Below, in pieces: positions 1 through 7,388 of a DNA stretch of 41,944 nucleotides. The notes under the pieces are model-generated. The model ran no database searches. It had not been told where the DNA came from and worked only from the letters and a program-made list of their open reading frames with translations. This DNA comes from VGRW01 sp041498295 (lineage in GTDB: Bacteria; Myxococcota_A; UBA9160; SZUA-336), in the NCBI GenBank assembly GCA_041498295.1, contig JBGQIB010000020.1:1-41944 (forward strand), given 5' to 3'. How positions within the stretch are numbered: position 1 is the first letter of the stretch; the number at the start of each line of letters is the position of its first letter. Made by a program: the position numbers and the translations under genes.

Positions 1-639
1 ACGCCGCTCTGCGAAGAGGCGATTCGGCTGGCGCGGCTCTTGCTCGGCCTGTTCCCCGACCAGCTCGAGGTGCGCGGACTCACTGCGCTCATGCTCTTGC
101 AACACGCGCGCGCCCGCGCCCGCCTCGACGCGAACGGCGAGATCGTCCTGCTCGACGCGCAGGACCGCGCGCTCTGGGATCAGTCGGCGATCGCGGAAGG
201 GCTCGAGCTCGCCGGGCGCGCGTTGCGTGACTCGCCGCGCCCGGGCGCCTACGCGATCCAAGCGGCGATCGCCGCGCTGCACGCGCAGGCAGCGCGTCCC
301 GAGGACACGGACTGGGTCGAGATCGATCGCCTGTACGTGGAGCTCGAGAAGGCGCAGCCCTCGCCGGTCGTGACGTTGAACCGCGCCGTAGCGGTCGCCA
401 AGGTGCGCGGGCCGGCGGCGGCGCTCGAGATGATCGAGCCGCTGGCGCCGCGACTCTCGGGTTACTTCCACTTCTTCGGCGCAAAGGGCGCATTCCTCTT
501 GCAGCTCGGGCGGAACGCGGAAGCGCGTGTCGCCTTCGACCGCGCGATCGCGCTCGCGCACACCGCGGCGGAAGCCGCGCACATCCGCCGTCAGCTCGAT
601 CGACTCATGTCGGATCCGGGACGCCTCGTTCGTCCTTAG
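1..639 (+). CDS. ECF42-type RNA polymerase sigma factor, C-terminal part (5' end outside window)
   Basis: The frame is open from the first base, so the N-terminal sigma2/sigma4 regions lie upstream of the window. What is visible is about 212 residues of the TPR-like C-terminal extension of ECF42 (SigJ-like, DUF6596) sigma factors. It shows family-typical segments: LCEEAIRLARLL at the left edge, ALMLLQHARARAR, a DRALWDQ motif, AIQAAIAALHAQA, DTDWVEIDRLYVEL, and SPVVTLNRAVAVA followed by a final repeat GRNAEARVAFDRAIALA. The extension is known to be needed for activity of this group. ECF42 genes are usually next to DGPF/YCII-domain genes. Here the downstream partners are instead a small CPAC protein and a DUF899 protein, which may be its targets (inference). 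Family assignment is secure from the extension; the regulon is unknown. Confidence 0.85.
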   Translation, partial: TPLCEEAIRLARLLLGLFPDQLEVRGLTALMLLQHARARARLDANGEIVLLDAQDRALWDQSAIAEGLELAGRALRDSPRPGAYAIQAAIAALHAQAARPEDTDWVEIDRLYVELEKAQPSPVVTLNRAVAVAKVRGPAAALEMIEPLAPRLSGYFHFFGAKGAFLLQLGRNAEARVAFDRAIALAHTAAEAAHIRRQLDRLMSDPGRLVRP

Positions 640-658
640 GACGAAGGAGGACGACCCC

Positions 659-841
659 ATGTGCCCAGCGTGCATCGCCGCCACGACGTGGTTCGTCGCG
701 GGCGCGACTTCGGCGAGCGGCCTCGGCGCGCTCGCCCTCGTAAAGCGGCTCCGCGCCGGATCCGGCGCGGAGGACTTCCAATTGAGGATGCAACCCGAAG
801 GAGACGAAGATGGAACGACCGAGAATCGTGTCGCAGGATGA
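659..841 (+). CDS. Small CPAC-motif membrane protein (60 aa)
   Basis: A short gene starting 19 nt after the sigma factor stop. A perfect Shine-Dalgarno AGGAGG at 645-650 sits 8 nt before the ATG, which is the main reason for calling it. The product begins MCPACIAATTWFVAGATSASG: a Cys-Pro-Ala-Cys pair at residues 2-5, then one hydrophobic segment to about residue 28, then a charged tail. Its last 32 nt overlap the DUF899 gene in another frame, so the poorly conserved-looking tail may simply be read-through into the next gene. The CxxC pair beside a thioredoxin-like DUF899 gene suggests a redox or thiol role, but this is inference; no function is known to me. Confidence 0.6.
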   Translation: MCPACIAATTWFVAGATSASGLGALALVKRLRAGSGAEDFQLRMQPEGDEDGTTENRVAG

Positions 842-1565
842 ATGGCTGGCGGAGCGCAGGCAACACCTGGCCAACGAGAAACGACTCACTCGCCTGTACG
901 AGCAGCTCGCCGCCGAGCGACGCCGGCTGCCGTGGGTGAAGGTCGAGAAGAGCTACGTGTTCGAGGGGCCGAACGGCGTGGAGACGCTCTCCGATCTGTT
1001 CGCCGACCGCAGTCAGCTGATCGTGAATCACTTCATGCTGGGGCCCGGCTGGAAGCAAGGCTGCGTCGGTTGCTCGTTCGGTGCCGACCACGTGGCGGGC
1101 GCGCTCGTGCACCTGGACCAGAAGGACGTCCGCTACGTGGCGGTGTCGCGCGCGACGCTGCCGGAGATCGAAGCGTTCCAGAAGCGCATGGGCTGGCAGT
1201 TCAAGTGGGTGTCGTCGCACGGGAGTGACTTCAACTACGACTTCAACGTGTCGTTCACGAAGGAGCAGATCGCGGCGGGCCGCGGCTTCTACAACTTCGA
1301 GGAGACGAAGCCCTACAGCGAGGAGCTCCCGGGCACGAGCGTGTTCGCGAAGGACGAGAGCGGCGAGATCTTCCACACGTACTCGAGCTTCGCCCGCGGC
1401 ACGGAGCACATCTTGGGCACGTACATGCTCCTCGACCTGACGCCCAAGGGTCGCGACGAGACGGGTCCTAACCAGAATCTCACGGACTGGGTTCGGCACC
1501 ACGACGCGTACGGCGGAGCAGGCTCCGTCGATCCGACGGGCAGGTTCCGGCCGGCGAGTCACTGA
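810..1565 (+). CDS. DUF899 family thioredoxin-like protein
   Basis: A 251-residue protein of the DUF899 family. The start is supported by AAGGAG at 798-803, six nt before the ATG. Recognisable blocks are the N-terminal VSQDEWLAERRQHLANEK, the thioredoxin-fold segment LIVNHFMLGPGW followed by a Cys pair in KQGCVGCSF, the strand RYVAVSRATLPEIEAFQKRMGW, the FNYDFNVSF segment, and a C-terminal HTYSSFARGTEHILGTYMLLDLTPKG block. The family resembles peroxiredoxin/thioredoxin proteins and is often found near GST-like and ECF-regulated genes; its substrate is not established. It is cytoplasmic (no signal peptide). It lies downstream of the sigma factor and the CPAC gene on the same strand and could form one ECF-controlled unit with them (inference). 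Confidence 0.9.
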   Translation: MERPRIVSQDEWLAERRQHLANEKRLTRLYEQLAAERRRLPWVKVEKSYVFEGPNGVETLSDLFADRSQLIVNHFMLGPGWKQGCVGCSFGADHVAGALVHLDQKDVRYVAVSRATLPEIEAFQKRMGWQFKWVSSHGSDFNYDFNVSFTKEQIAAGRGFYNFEETKPYSEELPGTSVFAKDESGEIFHTYSSFARGTEHILGTYMLLDLTPKGRDETGPNQNLTDWVRHHDAYGGAGSVDPTGRFRPASH

Positions 1566-1578
1566 CGGTCGCGTGAGC

Positions 1579-1611
1579 GGGCCGCCGCCCGCGTCGTTGC
1601 GACGGCGGCCC
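1579..1611. terminator. GC-rich stem-loop between convergent genes
   Basis: GGGCCGCCG at 1579-1587 pairs exactly with CGGCGGCCC at 1603-1611 (9-bp stem, 15-nt loop). It lies between the converging DUF899 and GST genes. No T-tract follows on either strand, so it is terminator-like rather than a canonical intrinsic terminator. Confidence 0.4.
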
Positions 1612-1632
1612 GACGACTCACTCCGCGCGCGC

Positions 1633-2256
1633 TCAGGGCAGGGCGCGCACCTTCTTCCACGACTCGCGCGTCGTGCAGCGCTGGAGCCAGGCGCCGAGCG
1701 CGGGCAGTTCGAGCTCGAACGGATCGAGCCGCTGCCAATCGATCCGCCCGTTCTCGTTCGGCTGGCTGAGGGTCGACGCGAGATTCAGGTCCGCGAACGT
1801 GAACGCGCTTCCGAGCAGGTAGTTGCGGCCCGCGAGCGCAGTGTCGAGGATGCGCAGCGCCGCGATCTTGTTGGCGCGAACCTCCGCGATTCGCGCGCCG
1901 TCGCCGCTCCGCCGCGCGGCGTTCCAATCGGGGCGATCCATCTCGGTCATCGCCCAGAAGCTCCACTGATAGACGAGGGCGCGTTCGCGCGGTGCGCTCG
2001 GCCAGAGCGGCCCGCCGTGTTTGTCGCCGAGATAGAGATTGATCGCCATCGACTCCCAGACGACGAAGCCGTCGTCGTCCAGGACCGGGACGTGGCTGTT
2101 CGGGTTCAGCTCGTTCAGCCGCTCCCGATCCGCGGGCACGGCGCCCTTGGAGAACAGGGGTACGTGCGCGTACACGAGCCCGAGCTCCTCGAGCGCGATG
2201 AGCGACCGGCTCGCGCGCGAGAGTGCGGTACCGTAGAGAGCGACCATGAGGCTCAT
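1633..2256 (-). CDS. Glutathione S-transferase family protein
   Basis: A 207-residue soluble GST. The N-terminal thioredoxin-like domain (about 1-80) contains LYGTALSRASRSLIALEELG, NPNSHVPVLDDDGFVVWES (the cis-Pro VPVL and the ES glutathione gamma-Glu-binding pair) and AINLYLGDKHG. The helical C-domain includes TFADLNLAST, the N-capping box region. The start is the ATG at 2256; a second in-frame ATG at 2247 is also possible. The open frame continues antisense through the neighbouring hydrolase, but that part is a shadow. It is divergent from the alpha/beta hydrolase gene with only 33 bp between them, so the two probably share a promoter region. The usual substrate is an electrophile conjugated to glutathione; specificity cannot be read. 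Confidence 0.88.
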   Translation of the reverse strand: MSLMVALYGTALSRASRSLIALEELGLVYAHVPLFSKGAVPADRERLNELNPNSHVPVLDDDGFVVWESMAINLYLGDKHGGPLWPSAPRERALVYQWSFWAMTEMDRPDWNAARRSGDGARIAEVRANKIAALRILDTALAGRNYLLGSAFTFADLNLASTLSQPNENGRIDWQRLDPFELELPALGAWLQRCTTRESWKKVRALP

Positions 2257-2289
2257 TCTATCGAGTCGAAATTGCGCGAGGAGATCGCG

Positions 2290-2982
2290 ATGACACAGAG
2301 CAAACACGTCGTTCTTGTCCACGGCGGCTTCGTAGACGGCTCCGGCTGGGAGAGCGTGTACAAGATCCTGAGGAAGGACGGCTACACGGTCGGCATCGTC
2401 CAAAATCCGACTACATCGCTGGCCGACGACGTCAGCACGACCAAGCGTATCGTCGCCGCGCAGAGCGGCCCGGTGATTCTCGTCGGGCACTCGTACGGCG
2501 GAGCGGTGATCACCGAAGCTGGCAGCGATCCGAAGGTCGCGGCGCTGGTCTATATTGCCGCCTTCGCACCCGACGCGGGCGAGTCGGTGTCCACGCTGAT
2601 CCAGGATCCGCCGCCGGGAGTGCCCGCGCCGCCGATCCTGCCGCCGCAGGATGGCTATCTCTTCCTCGACAAGGCGAAGTTCCCGGCCTCGTTTGCGGCC
2701 GACGTGGACCCGGAAAGGGCGGCCTTCATGGCCGACTCCCAGGTCCCGTGGGGCGTCGCGGCGCTCAGCGGCGCGATCAGCAAGCCGGCATGGAAGAGCA
2801 AGCCGAGCTGGTACCTGGTCGCCAGCGACGACAAGATGATCCCACCGGACGCGCAGCGCTTCATGTCCAAGCGCGCGGGTTCGACCGTCGTCGAGGTGAA
2901 GGGCAGCCACGCCATCTATGTGTCGCAGCCCCAGGCGGTCGCATCGCTGATCGAGAGAGCCGCTAAGGGCGCGCAGCCGTAG
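2290..2982 (+). CDS. Alpha/beta hydrolase (EstC-like esterase)
   Basis: A 230-residue alpha/beta hydrolase. GAGGAG at 2278-2283, six nt before the ATG, fixes the start; the longer upstream frame is a shadow of the GST gene. Visible motifs are the oxyanion-hole strand VVLVHGGFVDGSGW near the N-terminus, the nucleophile elbow GHSYGG (catalytic Ser), a LVASDDKMIPPDAQ segment carrying the likely acid, and GSHAIYVSQP with the catalytic His. This arrangement matches the small EstC/salicylate-esterase-like group often encoded beside GST or quinone-related genes. No signal peptide is seen, so it should be cytoplasmic. It converges on the next GST gene with a 17-nt gap. Confidence 0.88.
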   Translation: MTQSKHVVLVHGGFVDGSGWESVYKILRKDGYTVGIVQNPTTSLADDVSTTKRIVAAQSGPVILVGHSYGGAVITEAGSDPKVAALVYIAAFAPDAGESVSTLIQDPPPGVPAPPILPPQDGYLFLDKAKFPASFAADVDPERAAFMADSQVPWGVAALSGAISKPAWKSKPSWYLVASDDKMIPPDAQRFMSKRAGSTVVEVKGSHAIYVSQPQAVASLIERAAKGAQP

Positions 2983-2999
2983 CGGGCCGCCGCGCGCAC

Positions 3000-3665
3000 C
3001 TACTTCCAGCGCTTGCCGAAGATCGGCCGCTCCTCCTCGATGCACGCCTTGAACGACGGCCGCGCGTGGACGCGCGCCACGAACGCTGCGAGCTTCGGGA
3101 AGCGCGCGGCGTCGGGCGGGAAACCCGCGTGGCGCAGGTTCACGAAGCCGGTGCCGACCGTGAGGTCGGCGATCGTGAGTCGATTGCCGACGAAGTACTC
3201 GCGCGAGCCGAGCTGTGACTCGAGGTAGGCGAACATCGGCCCGAGCTCCTCGCTCACCACCTTCTCGGCCTTCGCGATCGCCTCCGCGTCCGGGGCCTTC
3301 TGCGTGAGCACCGGCTGCAGGGCCAAGGGCCGGAACACGCTCGGCCCGGCGATCGGAATCAGCCCGCCGTCGACGAACTCCTCGATCCAGACGGCGCGCG
3401 CGTACTCGTAGGGCTCCGTCGGATAGAGCGCCGGCTCGGGGTGGATCTTCTCGAGGTACGCGCAGATCACCGACGAGTCGTTCACGATCCGTCCGTCGTG
3501 GTCGAGCACGGGAATCCGCCCGAGCGGGCTGAGCTCACGCCAACCGGGCGGCGGGCTGAAGGGGCTCACCTGCTCGAGCGTGTAGGGGATGCCTTTCTCG
3601 GCGCAGAACACGCGCGTCTTGCGGACGAAGGGCGAGACGTTTGCACCCAGGATCTTGATGGCCAT
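3000..3665 (-). CDS. Glutathione S-transferase family protein
   Basis: A 221-residue GST distinct from the one at 1633. The N-terminal domain has ILGANVSPFVRKTRVFCAEKGIPY, LSPLGRIPVLDHDG (cis-Pro in RIPVL) and NDSSVICAYLEKIHP (S-S pair at the glutathione gamma-Glu site). The C-terminal helical domain contains RLTIADLTVGTGF (N-cap box) and ends near VHARPSFKACIEEE. The ATG at 3665 lies just downstream of GGAGGTACAC, whose GGAGG provides the ribosome site. It is transcribed away from pyrG. The two neighbouring GSTs and the hydrolase suggest a small detoxification cluster, which is inference from proximity only. Confidence 0.9.
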   Translation of the reverse strand: MAIKILGANVSPFVRKTRVFCAEKGIPYTLEQVSPFSPPPGWRELSPLGRIPVLDHDGRIVNDSSVICAYLEKIHPEPALYPTEPYEYARAVWIEEFVDGGLIPIAGPSVFRPLALQPVLTQKAPDAEAIAKAEKVVSEELGPMFAYLESQLGSREYFVGNRLTIADLTVGTGFVNLRHAGFPPDAARFPKLAAFVARVHARPSFKACIEEERPIFGKRWK

Positions 3666-3751
3666 GTGTACCTCCGGGCGCGCAGCTTAGACGATTCGGG
3701 CGCGTCGCAGGGCTTGGGCGCGCGCCGCGCGACGGAGTTTGCGCGCGAGCC

Positions 3752-3780
3752 TTTACGCGGCCGTAGCGACGCTGTATCTG
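3752..3780 (+). promoter_or_regulatory. Possible sigma70-type promoter of pyrG
   Basis: TTTACG at 3752-3757 and TATCTG at 3775-3780 are separated by exactly 17 nt and end 41 nt before the pyrG ATG. The matches to TTGACA/TATAAT are only 4/6 and 3/6, so this is a candidate picked by position. Confidence 0.25.
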
Positions 3781-3821
3781 TCGGGTCCCGAGGCCCGTGC
3801 CCCCGGAGCCGAGGTGGTCCG

Positions 3822-5438
3822 ATGAAGCGACAGACCAAGTTCATCTTCGTGACGGGGGGCGTGCTCTCGTCGCTGGGTAAAGGCCTCTCCTCAGCGTCGA
3901 TTGGAGCCCTGCTCGAAGCGCGCGGCCTGCGGGTCGCGTTCCTCAAGCTCGACCCCTACCTGAACGTCGACCCGGGGACGATGAACCCGCTGCAACACGG
4001 CGAGGTGTACGTCACCAACGACGGCGCCGAGACCGACCTCGATCTCGGCCACTACGAGCGCTTCACCCACGCGCAGCTCACGCGCCAGAACAACCTGACG
4101 GCCGGCCGCGTGTACGAGCGTGTGATCCAGAAGGAGCGCGAGGGCAAGTATCTCGGCGCGACCGTGCAGGTGATCCCGCACGTCACCGACGAGATCAAAG
4201 CCCACGTGCTCTCGATCGCGGGCGACGGCGTCGACGTGCTGATCGTCGAGGTCGGCGGGACGGTCGGCGACATCGAGTCACTCCCGTTCCTCGAAGCGAT
4301 TCGCCAGCTGCGCTCCGACATCGGGCGCGAGAACGTGCTCTACATCCACATCGCTCTCGTGCCGTACGTGGCGAGCGCGGGCGAGCTGAAGACCAAGCCG
4401 GTGCAGCACAGCGTGAAAGAGCTGCGCTCGATCGGCATCGCGCCCGAGATCTTGTTGTGTAGGACCGACCGCTATCTGCCGCGATCCGTGAAGAGCAAGC
4501 TCGCCCTGTTCTGCGACGTCGACGAAGACGCGGTGATCACCGCGAAGGACGTCGACACCATCTACGAGCTGCCTTTGGTATTTCATTCCGAAGGGCTCGA
4601 CGACGCCGTCGTCCAGAAGCTCAACATCTGGACCGGCCAGCCGAACCTCGAGCGCTGGGAGCGCGTCGTCTCCATCCTGAAGAACCCCGAGCACCGCGTG
4701 AAGATCGCGATGGTCGGGAAGTACGTGGATCTGACGGAGTCGTACAAGAGCTTGAACGAGGCGCTCGCGCATGCGGGCATCGCGCACGGCTCAGCGGTGG
4801 ACATCGAGTATGTCGATTCGGACAAGCTCGAGGGCTCGGCATTGGACGGTCTGCGCGCGGTGGACGGGATTCTCGTTCCGCACGGCTTCGGGTCGCGCGG
4901 CGCGGAAGGGAAGATCCAAGCGATTCAGTTCGCGCGAGAGCACGAGATCCCGTACTTCGGGGTTTGCTACGGGCTGCAGATGGCGGTGGTCGAGGCGGCG
5001 CGGAATCTAGCCGGGCTGGCTGGGGCGAATTCGACCGAAGTCGACCCGAAGACTCCGCACCCCGTGATCGACTACATGGAAGGCCAGGGTGCGCGCGCGG
5101 GAAGTGGCGGCACGATGCGGCTGGGCGCGTACCCGTGCATCGTGACTCCAGACACTCTCGCGGCGCGCGCGTACGGCCGTACCGAAGTGAGTGAGCGCCA
5201 CCGCCACCGCTTGGAAGTGAATCCGCTCTATCACCAGGTGCTGCGCGACGCGGGCTTGGTGATCTCGGGGATGTCGCCCGATGGGAGACTCGTCGAGATC
5301 ATCGAGTATCCCGATCACCCGTGGTTCCTCGGCTGTCAGTTCCATCCGGAGTTTCAGTCCACGCCCTTCGAGCCGCACCCGCTGTTCAGGTCGTTTGTGG
5401 GGGCGGCCGTGAGAAGAAGGACAAACGGGGCGGTGTAG
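3822..5438 (+). CDS. pyrG: CTP synthase
   Basis: CTP synthase, 538 residues, the normal family length. It makes CTP from UTP, ATP and glutamine-derived ammonia in the cytoplasm. The amidoligase domain (about 1-265) starts MKRQTKFIFVTGGVLSSLGKG with the nucleotide-binding loop, then KLDPYLNVDPGTMNP, HGEVYVTNDGAETDLDLGHYERF and EVGGTVGDIES. The class I glutamine amidotransferase domain (about 290-538) has the oxyanion glycine region PHGFGSRG, the nucleophile Cys in GVCYGLQ, and the catalytic His and Glu in QFHPEFQS. GVCYGLQ is a small variation on the common GICLGMQ. The ATG at 3822 gives the standard N-terminus; the longer frame upstream is not coding. There is no kdsA or eno partner within the window; it stands alone between a divergent GST and a convergent cytochrome gene. 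Confidence 0.98.
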   Translation: MKRQTKFIFVTGGVLSSLGKGLSSASIGALLEARGLRVAFLKLDPYLNVDPGTMNPLQHGEVYVTNDGAETDLDLGHYERFTHAQLTRQNNLTAGRVYERVIQKEREGKYLGATVQVIPHVTDEIKAHVLSIAGDGVDVLIVEVGGTVGDIESLPFLEAIRQLRSDIGRENVLYIHIALVPYVASAGELKTKPVQHSVKELRSIGIAPEILLCRTDRYLPRSVKSKLALFCDVDEDAVITAKDVDTIYELPLVFHSEGLDDAVVQKLNIWTGQPNLERWERVVSILKNPEHRVKIAMVGKYVDLTESYKSLNEALAHAGIAHGSAVDIEYVDSDKLEGSALDGLRAVDGILVPHGFGSRGAEGKIQAIQFAREHEIPYFGVCYGLQMAVVEAARNLAGLAGANSTEVDPKTPHPVIDYMEGQGARAGSGGTMRLGAYPCIVTPDTLAARAYGRTEVSERHRHRLEVNPLYHQVLRDAGLVISGMSPDGRLVEIIEYPDHPWFLGCQFHPEFQSTPFEPHPLFRSFVGAAVRRRTNGAV

Positions 5439-5464
5439 GGCCCGAGTGCGTACACGTCAGAGCT

Positions 5465-7195
5465 CTAAAGCGACTTCTGATACTCGATGAGCGCCTTCCG
5501 GTCGTTCGGGTCGTCGAGCGGCAAACCGTAGTCGGATGGCTCGTGTCCGGCGTTGCTGTTCCCGGGGAGCGTCGTGTCGAATAGAAAGTTGCCCGGCGGG
5601 CAGCTAGTCACCGCAGCGCCGCTCGGCACGCCGACTTGCGTCGCATCGAGCTTGGGCTCGATCGACACGCAGAAGCTCTTCACTCGGCACTTGTCAACTG
5701 AGTCTCCCGCGGCGCAGGTCGAGGGCTTCAGGAGCTCATCCAGGTTGGGCACGGAGCCGTTGTGCAAGTAGGGAGCGGTTGCCCAAATGCCGTCCAGCGG
5801 GCGCCCCTTGTAGGCGCAGCGGTCCCAAGTGGCCAAGGGCGGGACGGCCGCGCGCAAAAGCTCCGGGATCTCTCGGAAGAGAAATACCAGGAGTCCGCCG
5901 ACGACCCGGGGAGACTCCTGGCCGAGAATCCCCTCCAAGGGGGGACTCTTCAGCGGGCCCTTCGAGCAATCGGCGCGTTGCGCCGCACCCGTGCTCGCGA
6001 AGTTCTCGGCCATCATCGGATCCGTCTTCAGCAAGCTGACCGGCGTCATGATCGCCTTGATCGAAGGGACTGAGTCGTCGCGCGAGACATGGGAATGACA
6101 CTCAGCGCACTTCTGCTCGAAGAGTTTGCGTCCTTGCTCTTTGAGGCCAGGGTCGATCGCGCTCCCCACCAGATCCGTAGGCCATCGGGGAGAGCGCAGC
6201 GTCTTCACTCGGTCCTCGAGCGTTCTCAAGCCATCCACTCGGACGGTCGAGTCGTAGCGCTTGAACGGCCACCAGCCCTTGAGCTCCGGTCCGTAGTCGG
6301 AGAAGACTCCCATCACCTCCACGATGTTGCGAGTCAGTGGAAGCGTGGACACGCCGTTCCACTGGACCTGATTGTGCTGGTGAGTGTCCCAGAGGAAGGG
6401 GTAGCTCACGGGCGCGTCCACCGAGACGACCTTCTCCGCTTGGTCGAGGTGAAGGAAGATCTGGTTGGTGATGACGCCCACGGCATCGAGGCGCGCGGGC
6501 CCCCATCCCTTGCTCGCGGTCTCGTCGCCCTTCGGAGCAAGGAGCACCCCGAGATGATCGGAGAAGCGTTGCAGATCCTGGGCAAGTGTCTGCTGCTTGC
6601 GATCGAGAAGGCAGCGACCGCCATCGCGCTCCTCCGCGGGGAGCTGCGCGGCGAACGCGGCGAGCTTCCCCGCGTCTGCCGCGGTATCGTGCAGCGACAG
6701 GCGGAGCTCACTCAGAAACGCCCACATGTCTGCAGAGGTCGGTGCCCCATCCACGAACAGGTGTTTGCCCCCGAGACCAAAGCGCGCCGTATGGCACGCG
6801 GCGCACGACATCCCGACGAACTCGCAGCGCGCGCCCGACTTGGACGGTGAGTCCTTGACGAATCCGATCGGGAGCCCGTCCGGGTTGCGAGTCCGGTCGC
6901 CCGTCGGATCATTCAAGTAGCCGAATCGCGCCAAGCCGAGCTGCGGATCGAGGAACGGCGCGTGGCCGCCTGCGCGCTCGAGCGCCTTCAGCCACGCGTA
7001 AGGTATCAGCTGGGAGCCCTGGCTGGTGAAATAGAACTCGTTTCGCTCTGCATCCGTCCAGCCTTGGTCCGCGAAGACCTCTGACGCTCCAGTGACTGGA
7101 CCGGCGGTGACGGGCCCTGGGGAGACACGACCTGCTACGCCAATCACGAGACCCAGACTCGCAACCATCGAACTCACAAGCCGCGTTCGCGACAT
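5465..7195 (-). CDS. Di-haem c-type cytochrome, RoxA/RoxB (rubber oxygenase)-like
   Basis: A 576-residue exported cytochrome. Residues 1-25 are a signal peptide (SMVASLGLVIGVAGRV). Two covalent haem sites are visible, CAACH (Cys131-His135) and CAECH (Cys363-His367). A conserved WATAPYLHNGSVPNL block lies near residue 478, where the His and surrounding loop face the haem in this superfamily. The wide spacing of the haem sites and the long insert fit the RoxA/RoxB-like branch of the bacterial di-haem peroxidase superfamily better than MauG/CcpA, which are near 330 residues. RoxA and RoxB cleave poly(cis-1,4-isoprene) oxidatively; most relatives are uncharacterised. Several extra Cys (for example CSKG, CAAGDSVDKC, CPPGNF) suggest disulfides, consistent with a periplasmic or secreted site. 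Substrate is not predictable from sequence alone. Confidence 0.75.
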   Translation of the reverse strand: MSRTRLVSSMVASLGLVIGVAGRVSPGPVTAGPVTGASEVFADQGWTDAERNEFYFTSQGSQLIPYAWLKALERAGGHAPFLDPQLGLARFGYLNDPTGDRTRNPDGLPIGFVKDSPSKSGARCEFVGMSCAACHTARFGLGGKHLFVDGAPTSADMWAFLSELRLSLHDTAADAGKLAAFAAQLPAEERDGGRCLLDRKQQTLAQDLQRFSDHLGVLLAPKGDETASKGWGPARLDAVGVITNQIFLHLDQAEKVVSVDAPVSYPFLWDTHQHNQVQWNGVSTLPLTRNIVEVMGVFSDYGPELKGWWPFKRYDSTVRVDGLRTLEDRVKTLRSPRWPTDLVGSAIDPGLKEQGRKLFEQKCAECHSHVSRDDSVPSIKAIMTPVSLLKTDPMMAENFASTGAAQRADCSKGPLKSPPLEGILGQESPRVVGGLLVFLFREIPELLRAAVPPLATWDRCAYKGRPLDGIWATAPYLHNGSVPNLDELLKPSTCAAGDSVDKCRVKSFCVSIEPKLDATQVGVPSGAAVTSCPPGNFLFDTTLPGNSNAGHEPSDYGLPLDDPNDRKALIEYQKSL

Positions 7196-7388
7196 GGGGC
7201 CTCCTTACTCGTGCTGTTGGCGAGTGCTCGGCCGACCCGCCCCGAACCGTCGCGTGATCGGGCCCGCCGTCATGCGAAGCGGTCGACCACGATGAGAGTG
7301 ATGGTACGCTCCCTCGAGCCCTGCGACGATGGGATTATCTTGGGAGTGTGTCGCTCACGCCCACTCGACTGCGCGATACACTGCCGCG

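Noticed and set aside
7329..7388. ATG at 7329 as the start of the metalloprotease
   Set aside because: It would put 20 polar residues ahead of the signal anchor with no ribosome site; the GTG at 7389 gives a normal exported N-terminus.
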